DNA of 64,000 nt from Verminephrobacter eiseniae EF01-2 (GTDB lineage: Bacteria > Pseudomonadota > Gammaproteobacteria > Burkholderiales > Burkholderiaceae_C). The stretch is from contig NC_008786.1 of assembly GCF_000015565.1 (NCBI RefSeq), positions 3,100,001-3,164,000 on the forward strand, read 5' to 3'. A program made the translations under genes and the position numbers. Under the pieces are notes generated by a model. It did not search any database, was not told the DNA's origin, and was given only the letters and a program-made list of their open reading frames with translations. Position 1 is the first letter of the stretch. Every line of letters starts with the position of its first letter. This document shows, piece by piece, positions 26,515 to 34,437 of this stretch.

Positions 26515-27054
26515 CTACTTCCGAGCGGCTTGCGCCAAGAATACCCGTTTCGATACATCAACTGCTCGGGCCACTTGAAGGCTGGTGTCAGCCGCAGCCG
26601 CAGCGGCTGGTGTCTCGGTCCCGGCCTGCGACTTGAACGCCGTCCGCGCGGCCCGGACTTTCGGATCTGCCGAAAGGCGACGGACCTTGGCCGAGGCCGG
26701 TTCGGCACCCTGTTCGGGCAGGCAGGCCACGGCGATGTCGCCGCTTCGGCCGAGCGCACGGCGCAGTGCCTTTGGGAGCCTGATGAAAAAGCCACCCAAG
26801 AGCCAGCGCACGAAATGGCCGATACGCTGGTTTCGTGCCTCGCGGGCCTGGTGCAGCCGCAGGGATTCCCGGCAGCACAGGTACAGCGCCAGGTGGTCGC
26901 GCTTCATCTGGGCGTCGGCTTCGAGTTGAGCCATCACTTCAGCCGCGATCGCCGGATCCTTGCCGACACGCTGGTAGAACGACACCCAGGCGCGGTCTTC
27001 CTCGGTGGCGATGCTGGCTCGGCGCGGCTTGGCACGGGGCGCATTCAGGGGCAT
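26515..27054 (-). CDS. Hypothetical protein, island-type
   Basis: 179 residues from the ATG at 27054, preceded by AAGGAGA at good spacing. The N-terminus is basic (KPRRASIATEEDRAWVSFYQ), the middle is helical, with a short hydrophobic stretch (FVRWLLGGFFIRLP), and the C-terminus is alanine-rich. Similar small proteins are found in integrative conjugative elements, but no function is known to me. Confidence 0.55.
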   Translation of the reverse strand: MPLNAPRAKPRRASIATEEDRAWVSFYQRVGKDPAIAAEVMAQLEADAQMKRDHLALYLCCRESLRLHQAREARNQRIGHFVRWLLGGFFIRLPKALRRALGRSGDIAVACLPEQGAEPASAKVRRLSADPKVRAARTAFKSQAGTETPAAAAAADTSLQVARAVDVSKRVFLAQAARK

Positions 27055-27137
27055 GGTGTTTCTCCTTGGTTGCGGGAAGTGCGTACCGGCCCCATCGGGA
27101 GGCGGCAGTCTCCCAGGGGTTGAAGCGGTGCGCTGCT

Positions 27138-27407
27138 TTGCTAAGCTGGCTTCCCGCACACTTCGAAAGCCCACACCTGCTTCGTGCAGGCCATTCACTA
27201 CGGTTCACGCCCGTCGAGGTCGAGGAATTCCGAAAGCTCGGACTCGACGTCGACGGGGCGCGAACGCAGGACGATCTCGAACAGGCGCTGACCCGATGGG
27301 CCGGGACACTGACCGAGGAACGCCCTGATCTGCTGGACAAGATCGCCTCAGCGCTTGCTCAGGCGAAGGGCGCCCCGCTACCCGCGCGATTGACGCGGGT
27401 GCGGTGA
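27138..27407 (+). CDS. Possible small hypothetical protein
   Basis: Open frame of 89 codons from a TTG at 27138. Its second half looks protein-like (FTPVEVEEFRKLGLDVDGAR, TLTEERPDLLDKIASALAQA). No ATG start and no clear ribosome-binding site are present, and the end overlaps the convergent gene at 27378-27602 by 30 bp, so this may be a remnant. Confidence 0.35.
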   Translation: MLSWLPAHFESPHLLRAGHSLRFTPVEVEEFRKLGLDVDGARTQDDLEQALTRWAGTLTEERPDLLDKIASALAQAKGAPLPARLTRVR

Positions 27408-27602
27408 GGCGCCACGCTGGGCATTTGCTTCAGCGATCGCGATCCAGCGGTCGGCGATCCGATCCAGGTAGACCAGATCGTCGGCCTCGATCTCGCCCGC
27501 TGCGCGCAGACGGGCGATCACTTCCTTGACCAGGGACGGATCGTCCCGGGCCAACTCGACTACGGTGGCGGCGATGCGTTTGCGGTACAGGTCGACGCAC
27601 AT
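27378..27602 (-). CDS. Small hypothetical protein
   Basis: 74 residues starting MCVDLYRKRIAATVVELARD, with GGAGG at good distance; the ribosome-binding site lies inside the end of the preceding small gene, so the two are coupled. A charged helical protein with LRAAGEIEADDLVYLDRIAD. No family recognised; resembles accessory genes of conjugative elements. Confidence 0.55.
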   Translation of the reverse strand: MCVDLYRKRIAATVVELARDDPSLVKEVIARLRAAGEIEADDLVYLDRIADRWIAIAEANAQRGASPHPRQSRG

Positions 27603-27604
27603 GG

Positions 27605-27781
27605 TCAACCTCCGGCGGCGCAGCGCCCACACGTGTGAACCGTGCACCCGCAGGAGCAGGGCAACGGTCGCAACAGCACCGGCAGCACACGGCGCGGCGG
27701 ATGGAGACGACGGGCAAGCCCGGACCCACCCGGCAGCGTCGGCACGGGGCGCAACTCTCTTGTCACAGGGACGACGAACAT
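27605..27781 (-). CDS. Small cysteine-rich protein
   Basis: 58 residues beginning MFVVPVTRELRPVPTLPGGS, preceded by AAGGAG at ideal spacing. The last 20 residues hold CSCGCTVHTCGRC, five cysteines that could form a zinc ribbon. Its TGA is two bases before the ATG of the next gene, so both are translated together. Function unknown. Confidence 0.5.
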   Translation of the reverse strand: MFVVPVTRELRPVPTLPGGSGLARRLHPPRRVLPVLLRPLPCSCGCTVHTCGRCAAGG

Positions 27782-28374
27782 GGGGTTCTCCTTCTGGAAA
27801 AGGGAACACCCATCCCTGGCGGGGACTTGGGGGTCCCCGTTCGGGAAAGCTCCGCGGTAGCAGAGCGGCTCGGCGCAGACCAGGACGGCCCGCGTGGGAT
27901 GAAGGCCCGCGTCCTTGCGGGGCAGGCCTTCGCTCGATGGCATGCAGCCGCAGGGCTGCGCGCCATGCGCACATGGGCCGGCTGGTAGGCCGACCGGAAC
28001 TCACGACCGCCGAAGCGGCCACCCCGGACGAAGCCGGGGATCTCGAGGGCAGGTAACGACTGCGACGCCAGCGTGGCTGGACTTCATGCAGCCGGAGCTG
28101 CGGTGAAGGCTTTGTGGACGCGATGTCCACGGGAAGCCTTTGCAGTATCGGACGCTGGGTATGTTGTAGGCGTTCCTGTTCGACTCGCCACCCGAAACTG
28201 CACGCGTGACGGGGTGGTTTTCAGGGGCGGTGTCTTTGGTGAACTACAGCTCTTTTTCCAATAGCGTCAAAGGCGTGACGGCATAGCCACTGAGAGCACC
28301 AAGATTGGTGGCTGGATTGAGCCCCAGCATTGCGCCGCTCACCCTACGGATGCCCGAGTGGAGGGTGGCCTCGG
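27782..28374. other. Non-coding stretch between island genes and the phenol operon
   Basis: About 600 bp without a supported gene. It contains a GGGGAC/GTCCCC hairpin near 27821-27838 and the larger imperfect hairpin at 28106-28140. Base composition and the lack of homology to either side suggest decayed island DNA. Confidence 0.4.
28106..28140. repeat. Imperfect 13-bp stem hairpin
   Basis: Outer arms AAGGCTT (28106-28112) and AAGCCTT (28134-28140), inner arms GTGGAC (28114-28119) and GTCCAC (28125-28130), five-base loop. No T run follows; function unknown. Confidence 0.5.
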
Positions 28375-28529
28375 CTTGCCTACCAGCGGGGACTGATCCG
28401 CTATTCCACCCAGAACGGCGTGGCCAAGGGCCGGAGCCGCGCGCAAATGCTGCTGTGCGCCTTGCGCCCGCGCGTGCTTATTACACCTGCATCCTGGGGG
28501 CCATCTGCATGGCCCTGGCGGCCAGCCTG
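28375..28529 (+). pseudogene. Fragment resembling CcoG (cytochrome oxidase assembly ferredoxin)
   Basis: The plus strand reads LAYQRGLIRYSTQNG and LRPRVL, then after a one-step frame change IYTCILGAICMALAASL. This matches the segment of CcoG after its ferredoxin domain (GLIRYxTxN ... RPRVLIY followed by a membrane helix). Neither the iron-sulfur motifs before it nor the C-terminal domain after it are present. Identification is from memory of the family. Confidence 0.4.
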
Positions 28530-28612
28530 TGCAGACTCAGGCGCAGCACGTTGACGGGTGGTCGCAGCAGTTGTGCATCGACCCCGGCCAGCAACAGCGG
28601 CACCAGGCGATG

Positions 28613-28804
28613 TCAGCGCCCGAGGTCTTTCGCGCTGACCCCGGCAATGCCCCAATTCTGCTTAGGCACGTCGTGGATCCAGACACGGATGGTTTCCTTG
28701 GGTGCCCCCACGGCCTCATGCAAGGCCTGGGTCACCTTTTCGATCACCGCGCGCTTCTGGTCTTCGGTGCGGCCTTCGAGCATGTAGATCTGGGCGAATG
28801 GCAT
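28613..28804 (-). CDS. dmpI: 4-oxalocrotonate tautomerase
   Basis: 63-residue tautomerase that ketonises 2-hydroxymuconate in the dehydrogenase branch of catechol meta-cleavage. The catalytic amino-terminal proline follows the initiator Met (MPFAQIYMLEGRTEDQKR), and the conserved Arg appears in ETIRVWIHDVPKQNWG. Normal length for the hexameric small-subunit class. It is the last gene of the phenol operon, as in dmp. Confidence 0.9.
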   Translation of the reverse strand: MPFAQIYMLEGRTEDQKRAVIEKVTQALHEAVGAPKETIRVWIHDVPKQNWGIAGVSAKDLGR

Positions 28805-28815
28805 GGCTGTCTCCT

Positions 28816-29850
28816 TCAGGCGGCAAGCCGGCCGCGTTCGCGCGCCATGGTCATGGCGGTGTCCTCGATCATGTCTTCCTGCCCGCCGACCATGCCGCGC
28901 CGGCCCATCTCGACCAGGATGTCGCGCGCCGGGACGCCGTACTTCTGTTCGGCGCGTTTGGCGAACAGCAGGAAGGAGCCGTAGACGCCCGCGTAGCCCA
29001 GCGTGAGCGCGTCGCGGTCGATGCGGATCGGGAAGTCCATGATGGGCACCACCAAGTCCTCAGCCACGTCCTGGATCTTGAACACGTCCACGCCGGTCGC
29101 TATGCCCATCAGATCGCACACCGCGATCAGCACCTCCATCGGCGTGTTGCCCGCGCCCGCGCCGAGGCCGGCCGCCGCCGCGTCGATGCGGTTGGCCCCC
29201 GCTTCAATGGCCGCGATCGAGTTGGCCACGCCCATTGCCAGGTTGTGGTGGCCGTGGAAACCCAGTTCGGTTTCAGGCTTCAGTGCCTCGCGCACGGCGC
29301 CCACGCGGGTCTTGACGGTCTCGGGCAGCAGATGCCCGGCCGAATCGGTCACGTAGATGCAGTTGGCGCCGTAGCCCTCCATCAGCTTCGCCTGCTCGAG
29401 CAGCTTCTCGGGGCTGGCCATGTGCGCCATCATCAGGAAGCCCACGGTGTCCATCTCCAGCTTGCGCGCGAAGCGGATGTGCTGCTCGGACACGTCGGCC
29501 TCGGTGCAGTGCGTGGCCACGCGGATGGTGTGCACGCCCAGGCCGTGCGCCATCTTCAGGTGGTCCACGGTGCCTATGCCCGGCAGCAGCAGGGCCGAGA
29601 CCTTGGCCTGCTTCACCAGCGGGATGACCGCGCTCAGGTATTGCTCGTCGCTGTGGGCCGGAAAGCCGTAGTTGACCGAGCTGCCGCCCAGGCCGTCACC
29701 GTGAGTGACTTCGATCAGCGGCACGCCGGCGGCGTCCAGCCCGCAGGCGATGGTCTTCATCTGCTCGAGCGTCATCAGGTGGCGCTTGGGGTGCATGCCG
29801 TCGCGCAGCGTCATGTCGTGCACGGTGATCTGCTTGCCTTTGAGTGTCAT
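28816..29850 (-). CDS. dmpG: 4-hydroxy-2-oxovalerate aldolase
   Basis: 344-residue class II (Mn-dependent) aldolase that splits 4-hydroxy-2-oxovalerate to pyruvate and acetaldehyde. The HMGL-like barrel starts with [15 protein letters not shown], giving the Arg-Asp metal/catalytic pair and a His. Later come [16 protein letters not shown] with the metal-binding histidines and a C-terminal communication domain. It works as a channelling complex with the adjacent acylating aldehyde dehydrogenase, 13 bp away. Confidence 0.95.
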
Positions 29851-29863
29851 GGGGTGCTCCTTC

Positions 29864-30775
29864 TCACGCGGCCACGGGTTCGAGGACGAGCTCGCCCTTG
29901 AGGATTTCTTCGGCGAACATCTCGGCCGTGCGCGCGGCGGCGGCGGTCATGATGTCGAGGTTGCCCGCGTACTTGGGCAGGTAGTCGCCCAGGCCTTCGA
30001 CTTCCATGAAGACCGAGACGCGCTGGCCGTCGAACACCGGGCCGTTGACCAGCTTGTAGCCCGGCACGTACTTCTGCACCTCGCGGATCATGTCGTGGAT
30101 GGACTGCGTGATGGCGGCCTCGTCGGGCTTGCCCTCCACGAGGCAGTGCACGGTGTCGCGCATGATCAGCGGCGGCTCGGCCGGGTTGATGATGATGATG
30201 GCCTTGCCCTGCCTGGCGCCGCCGACCTTCTCGACGGCGCCCGCCGTGGTGCGCGTGAACTCGTCGATGTTCTTGCGCGTGCCCGGGCCGACCGAGCGGC
30301 TGGAGACGGTGGCCACGATCTCGCCGTAGGCCACGGGCTGCACGCGGCTGACGGCGTAGACCATGGGGATCGTGGCCTGGCCGCCGCAGGTGACCATGTT
30401 GACGTTCATCTCGCGCCGGCCGACGTGCTGCTTCAGGTTCACCGGTGGCACGCAGTAGGGGCCGATGGCCGCGGGCGTGAGGTCGATCATCATCGCGCCC
30501 TGGGCGTTGACCTTGGCGCTGTTCTCGGCGTGCACGTAGGCGCTGGTGGCGTCGAAGACAATCTGCACGCCGTCGGCCTTCATGTGCGGGATCAGGCCGT
30601 CCACGCCTTCTGCGGTGGTTTTGATGCCCATCTCACTGGCACGTTTCAAACCATCGGATGCCGGATCGATACCCACCATCCATACCGGCTCCAGCACGGG
30701 GCTGCGCTGCAGCTTGGCCAGCAGGTCGGTGCCGATGTTGCCCGGACCGATCAGGGCGCATTTGATTTTTTTCAT
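29864..30775 (-). CDS. dmpF: Acetaldehyde dehydrogenase (acylating)
   Basis: 303 residues converting acetaldehyde, NAD+ and CoA to acetyl-CoA. The Rossmann motif [14 protein letters not shown] is at the N-terminus and the catalytic Cys lies in [13 protein letters not shown]. The start [10 protein letters not shown] at 30775 is preferred because AAGGA lies at proper spacing and family members begin there; six extra codons are open upstream to 30793. Partner of the aldolase immediately downstream. Confidence 0.94.
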
Positions 30776-30789
30776 GGGGATTCCTTCAT

Positions 30790-31938
30790 TCATTCGAGTG
30801 TGATGCGGGGGTCGCGGATTACCTTGGCCCAGCGCTCGTTTTCGGCCCGGATGTAGCCGGCGAAGCGCTCGGCCGCCATGGGGGTCGGTTCGGCACCGAT
30901 CTGCGCGAAGCGTTCGGCGACCTCACTTGTGCCGAGCACTTCGGTGATCGCCCGGTGCAGGGTGGCGGCCACCGCCGGAGGCAGGCTGGCCGGTGCGACG
31001 ATGCCGAACCAGGTCGGCACGTCGAAGCCGGGATAGCCCTGTTCGGCCACGGTTGGTACGTCGGGCAGCAGGGCGCTGCGCGTGGCCGCTGTGATGGCGA
31101 TGGCCTTGAGCCGGCCCGCATTGACGTTGGGTGCAGCGCTGGTCAACGAGCTTTCGAACGACAGCAGCACGGTGCCGGCCAGCAAATCCTGGGTGGCGGG
31201 CCCGGTGCCCCTGTAGGGCACGTGCACCAGTTGAATCCCGGCCGCTACCTGGAAGGACTCGGCCGCCAGGTGGTTGGCAGTGCCCATGCCCGAACTGGCG
31301 TAGGCCAGTTTGCCCGGGTTGGCCTTGGCATAGGCGACCAGACCCCGAAGGTCGTCGAACGGCGCCGAGGGGTGCGCCACGATCGCGCCCTTGGCGATGC
31401 CCACCAGCGTGATCGGCGTGAAATCTGTCTTCACGTTGTAGGGCAACGCCGGATACAGGGCCGGGGCGATCGCCAGGCTGCTCACCGCGCTGAGCGCGAT
31501 CGTGTAGCCGTCAGCTGGTGCGTTGGCCACGGCGGCCGTGCCCAGGTTGCCACCGGCACCGGCCCGGTTCTCGATCACCACGGGCTGCTTGAGCCGTTCG
31601 CTCAGCAGTCGGCCGACGACACGGCCCATCACGTCGGTGGGACCGCCAGGCGCGAACGGCACGATCAGCTTGATCGGACGAGACGGATAGGGATCGGCTG
31701 CCAGCGCGGCGCCAGCGCCTAGTGTCGCGTCACCGATCAGATGTCGTAGGCTGCGCGCAGCCATCGGAGCGCAGCGCAAGGCGCATCGCGCAGCCAATAC
31801 CGAGCGTATTGGCAAGCGATGCAACGCCGCGATGCGCTTCGATGGCCAGCGCAGACCGACAGATGATCGGTGACGCGACACTAGCGCCAGGCCCGCCAAT
31901 GCCAGGGTGGAAATCAGGAAAACCCGTCTTCTGTTCAT
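30790..31938 (-). CDS. Bug-type receptor with a 54-codon MITE insertion in its signal peptide
   Basis: 382-residue frame of a tripartite tricarboxylate transporter receptor ([48 protein letters not shown]). After the first 19 residues ([19 protein letters not shown]) there are 54 arginine-rich residues encoded entirely by a mobile repeat (31719-31884). The family sequence then resumes at [10 protein letters not shown]. Removing the repeat restores a perfect secretion signal ending ALA-ADP. As it stands export is doubtful. It sits inside the meta-pathway operon between dmpH and dmpF, where it presumably served uptake of an aromatic or dicarboxylic acid. Confidence 0.85.
   Translation of the reverse strand: MNRRRVFLISTLALAGLALVSRHRSSVGLRWPSKRIAALHRLPIRSVLAARCALRCAPMAARSLRHLIGDATLGAGAALAADPYPSRPIKLIVPFAPGGPTDVMGRVVGRLLSERLKQPVVIENRAGAGGNLGTAAVANAPADGYTIALSAVSSLAIAPALYPALPYNVKTDFTPITLVGIAKGAIVAHPSAPFDDLRGLVAYAKANPGKLAYASSGMGTANHLAAESFQVAAGIQLVHVPYRGTGPATQDLLAGTVLLSFESSLTSAAPNVNAGRLKAIAITAATRSALLPDVPTVAEQGYPGFDVPTWFGIVAPASLPPAVAATLHRAITEVLGTSEVAERFAQIGAEPTPMAAERFAGYIRAENERWAKVIRDPRITLE
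31719..31884 (-). mobile_element. 162-bp MITE-like repeat, copy A
   Basis: Bounded by CTAG at 31719-31722 and 31881-31884, with perfect 17-bp terminal inverted repeats TGTCGCGTCACCGATCA (31723-31739) and its inverse (31864-31880). Net insertion is 162 bp (54 codons). A second, inverted copy is at 46808-46973. It encodes no transposase. CTAG flanks would fit a 4-bp (or TA) target duplication of the kind made by IS5-like elements, but parentage is not shown. Confidence 0.88.
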
Positions 31939-31973
31939 GCGTTTCTCTCTCGTTTGAATGGGAAGAAGGGGTG

Positions 31974-32762
31974 TCAGGTGAACCGCATCGAGACCGTGCC
32001 CAGGTCCTGGAAGCGCACGTTGACGCTGTCGCCGGCCTGCACGGCGATGGCCTCGGTCACGCCGCCGGTCATGATGAAAGTGCCGGCCGGGATGGCCTGG
32101 CCGCGTTCGCCGAGGTGGTTGGCCAGCGCGGCGATGGCCGCGGCCGGGTGGCCCATCACGGCCGCGCCCGCGGCCATGGCCACGATCCGGCCGTTCTTTT
32201 CCAGCACCACGCCGAGCGTGCGCAGGTCCAGCGCGTCCACGCTGCGCGCGCGGCCACCGATCACGAAGCGCGAGGCCGAGGTGTTGTCGGCGATCACGCT
32301 CTTGAGGTCGAACTTGAAGTCGCGGTAGCGGCTGTCGATGATTTCCACACCGGGGATGACGAAGTCGATGGCGGCCATCACGGCGCCCACGTGGCAGCCC
32401 GGTCCCTGCAGCGGCGCCTTGGTGACGACGCAGATCTCGGCCTCCACCTTGGGGTGGATGAGTTCGGACGTCCTGATCTCACTGCCCTCGGTGCGGGCCA
32501 TGTAGTCGCTGACGAAGCCGAACACGGGCGTGTCCACACCCATCTGCTTCATCTTGGCGTAGGAGGTCAGGCCGCACTTGAGGCCCACGGTCTTCTGGCC
32601 GCGGCCTTCCTTGCGGGCGCGGATGGCATCCTGGATGGCGTAGGCGTCGGCCCAGTCCATGTCCGGGTGGTCGTCGGTGATCTTGAGCACGTCCTGGGCC
32701 TCGAGTTCGGCGTTCTCCAGGTGCTCGGCGAGTTGGGCGATGGTGTGCTGGTCGAGTTTCAT
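31974..32762 (-). CDS. dmpH: 2-oxo-3-hexenedioate (4-oxalocrotonate) decarboxylase
   Basis: 262 residues of the hydratase/decarboxylase family related to fumarylacetoacetase. Motifs include KTVGLKCGLTSYAKMKQMGV, IHPKVEAEICVVTK (metal-binding acidic cluster) and DSRYRDFKFDLKSVIADNTS. It decarboxylates 2-oxo-3-hexenedioate to 2-oxopent-4-enoate. In dmp clusters this gene normally comes after dmpG; here it follows dmpE and precedes the Bug gene. It is paralogous to dmpE next to it, with which it is known to form a complex. Confidence 0.9.
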   Translation of the reverse strand: MKLDQHTIAQLAEHLENAELEAQDVLKITDDHPDMDWADAYAIQDAIRARKEGRGQKTVGLKCGLTSYAKMKQMGVDTPVFGFVSDYMARTEGSEIRTSELIHPKVEAEICVVTKAPLQGPGCHVGAVMAAIDFVIPGVEIIDSRYRDFKFDLKSVIADNTSASRFVIGGRARSVDALDLRTLGVVLEKNGRIVAMAAGAAVMGHPAAAIAALANHLGERGQAIPAGTFIMTGGVTEAIAVQAGDSVNVRFQDLGTVSMRFT

Positions 32763-32777
32763 GAATCGCTTCTCCGT

Positions 32778-33563
32778 TCAAGCCACAAACCGGACGGAAG
32801 TACCGCCCAGTCCACCGACCGTGCAATACAGGCTGTCGCCCGCCACCACCGGCACCAGGGGCGACTGCGAGCCCGAGAGGATGATGTCGCCGGCCTTGAG
32901 GCCTATGCCCAGCCGCCCCAGCGTGTTGGCCAGCCAGGCCACGGCGTTGACGGGCGAGCCCTGCACCGAGGCGCCGCACGAGGTGCTGACGATCTCGCCG
33001 TTCTTCTCCAGCACCATGCCGGCCAGGGCGAGGTCGATGTCGCGCGGGCTGCGGCGCAGGCCACCGAGCGTGAGCACGCCGCAGGAGGCGTTGTCGGCCA
33101 CGGTGTCCTGGATCTTGATCTTCCAGTCCTCGATGCGGCTGTCCACGATCTCGAAGCAGGGCATCACGCAGTCGGTGGCGCGCAGCACGTCGGCGGCGGT
33201 CACGCCCGGGCCTTCGAGGTCGCGCGCGAGGATGAAGGCCACCTCGGCCTCGGCCTTGGGCGCGATGAATTGGGCCATGCTCAGCGGCTGGCCTTCGTTG
33301 AACACCATGCCCGAGAGCAGGTGGCCGAAGTCGGGCTGGTTCACACCCAGCATGTCCATCACGACCTGGCTGGTCACGCCGATCTTCTTGCCCACGACGC
33401 GCTCGCCGGCGTCGAGGCGGCGCTGGATCATGCGCAACTGGATCTGGTAGGCGTCGTCGATGGTGATGCCCGGCTCGCGCTCGGTCAGCGGCGCCACGGG
33501 CTGGCGGCTGAGCAGCGATTGGTACAGCTCGTCGCCGTGGCGCTGGATTTTTTGTGGGTCCAT
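32778..33563 (-). CDS. dmpE: 2-oxopent-4-enoate hydratase
   Basis: 261 residues, same fold as the decarboxylase beside it. Motifs GKKIGVTSQVVMDMLGVNQP, APKAEAEVAFILARDLEGPG and DSRIEDWKIKIQDTVADNAS distinguish the hydratase. It adds water to 2-oxopent-4-enoate to give 4-hydroxy-2-oxovalerate, the aldolase substrate. The start at 33563 is the ATG where family similarity begins; a longer upstream frame overlaps dmpD. Confidence 0.92.
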   Translation of the reverse strand: MDPQKIQRHGDELYQSLLSRQPVAPLTEREPGITIDDAYQIQLRMIQRRLDAGERVVGKKIGVTSQVVMDMLGVNQPDFGHLLSGMVFNEGQPLSMAQFIAPKAEAEVAFILARDLEGPGVTAADVLRATDCVMPCFEIVDSRIEDWKIKIQDTVADNASCGVLTLGGLRRSPRDIDLALAGMVLEKNGEIVSTSCGASVQGSPVNAVAWLANTLGRLGIGLKAGDIILSGSQSPLVPVVAGDSLYCTVGGLGGTSVRFVA

Positions 33564-33585
33564 GGGGTGTCCTGTGAAAGGGAAA

Positions 33586-34437
33586 TCAGGCGCCGTCGGC
33601 CTCGGCCAGGAAGTCGCCGACGAGGCGCACGAAACGGTCCGCGTGTTCGATCTGCGTCCAGTGGCCGCAGTGGCCGAACACGTGCAACTGGCTGTGGGCA
33701 ATCCACTCGCTGAGCCTGAGCGAGTTCTGCAGCGCGATGACCTTGTCTTCCCGCCCGTGCACGATCAGCGTCTCGTGCGGCAGCGCGCGGATGGCCGCCT
33801 CGGGGCTGGCCATCGCATCGACCCAGCGCTGGCGCGGCGCCGGGAACATGGCGGCGAACGATGCCTGGAAACCGGGCCGGATGCTGGCCTCGTAGCGCAG
33901 TTGCGCCAGTTCGTCGGTGACCAGCGCGCGGCTGTGGGCGAAGATGTCCAGCAGGCGCTTCATGTTGTCCAGCGAAGGCTCGTAGCCCCACACGGCGTCA
34001 AGGCCCGGCGTGATCGGAAAGGACACGCCGACCGATCCCATGAGCACCAGCCGCCGCACGCGCTGCGGCGCGCGGATGGCCAGCGCAAGCGACAGCGCGC
34101 CGCCGAAGCTGTTGCCCACCACGTCGGCCTGCTCGACGCCGAGCGCATCCATGAGGTCCAGCACCTGCTGCACCCAGGCATCCATTGTGTAGGCCTGTCC
34201 GGCGGGCCGGTCGGTGTAGCCGAAGCCCACCATGTCGGGCGCGATCACGTGGCGGTCTTGCGCGATCACGGGCAATGCCAGCCGCCAGTTGGCCCAGGCG
34301 CTCACGCCCGGGCCGGAGCCATGGATGAACAGCACCGGCGGCTGGCCGGGGCGGGATTCGCCGAGGTCGTGCACGTTGGTGTGGAAGGAGCCGGTGCGCA
34401 CGCTGCGCGCAACTTCGGGGTTGTGCGGCGCGTTCAC
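33586..34437 (-). CDS. dmpD: 2-hydroxymuconate semialdehyde hydrolase
   Basis: 283-residue alpha/beta hydrolase. The oxyanion-region motif is FIHGSGPGVSAWANW, the nucleophile elbow GNSFGGALS, the acid lies in HGREDKV and the catalytic His in FGHCGHWTQIEH. It hydrolyses the ring-cleavage product to 2-oxopent-4-enoate and formate. The GTG at 34437 overlaps the dehydrogenase stop by four bases (GTGA), which fixes the start. A much longer frame upstream is antisense or overlap only. Confidence 0.9.
   Translation of the reverse strand: MNAPHNPEVARSVRTGSFHTNVHDLGESRPGQPPVLFIHGSGPGVSAWANWRLALPVIAQDRHVIAPDMVGFGYTDRPAGQAYTMDAWVQQVLDLMDALGVEQADVVGNSFGGALSLALAIRAPQRVRRLVLMGSVGVSFPITPGLDAVWGYEPSLDNMKRLLDIFAHSRALVTDELAQLRYEASIRPGFQASFAAMFPAPRQRWVDAMASPEAAIRALPHETLIVHGREDKVIALQNSLRLSEWIAHSQLHVFGHCGHWTQIEHADRFVRLVGDFLAEADGA

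Noticed and set aside
28480..28612. Minus-strand reading PPVNVLRLSLHRLAARAMQM as the tail of an MmyB-like regulator
   Set aside because: Short, overlaps the ccoG-like reading on the other strand, and has no upstream domain; similarity is too weak to call.
31722..33713. Plus-strand frame of 663 codons beginning in the mobile repeat
   Set aside because: Antisense to dmpH and dmpE; it is useful only to show that the repeat is open on both strands.
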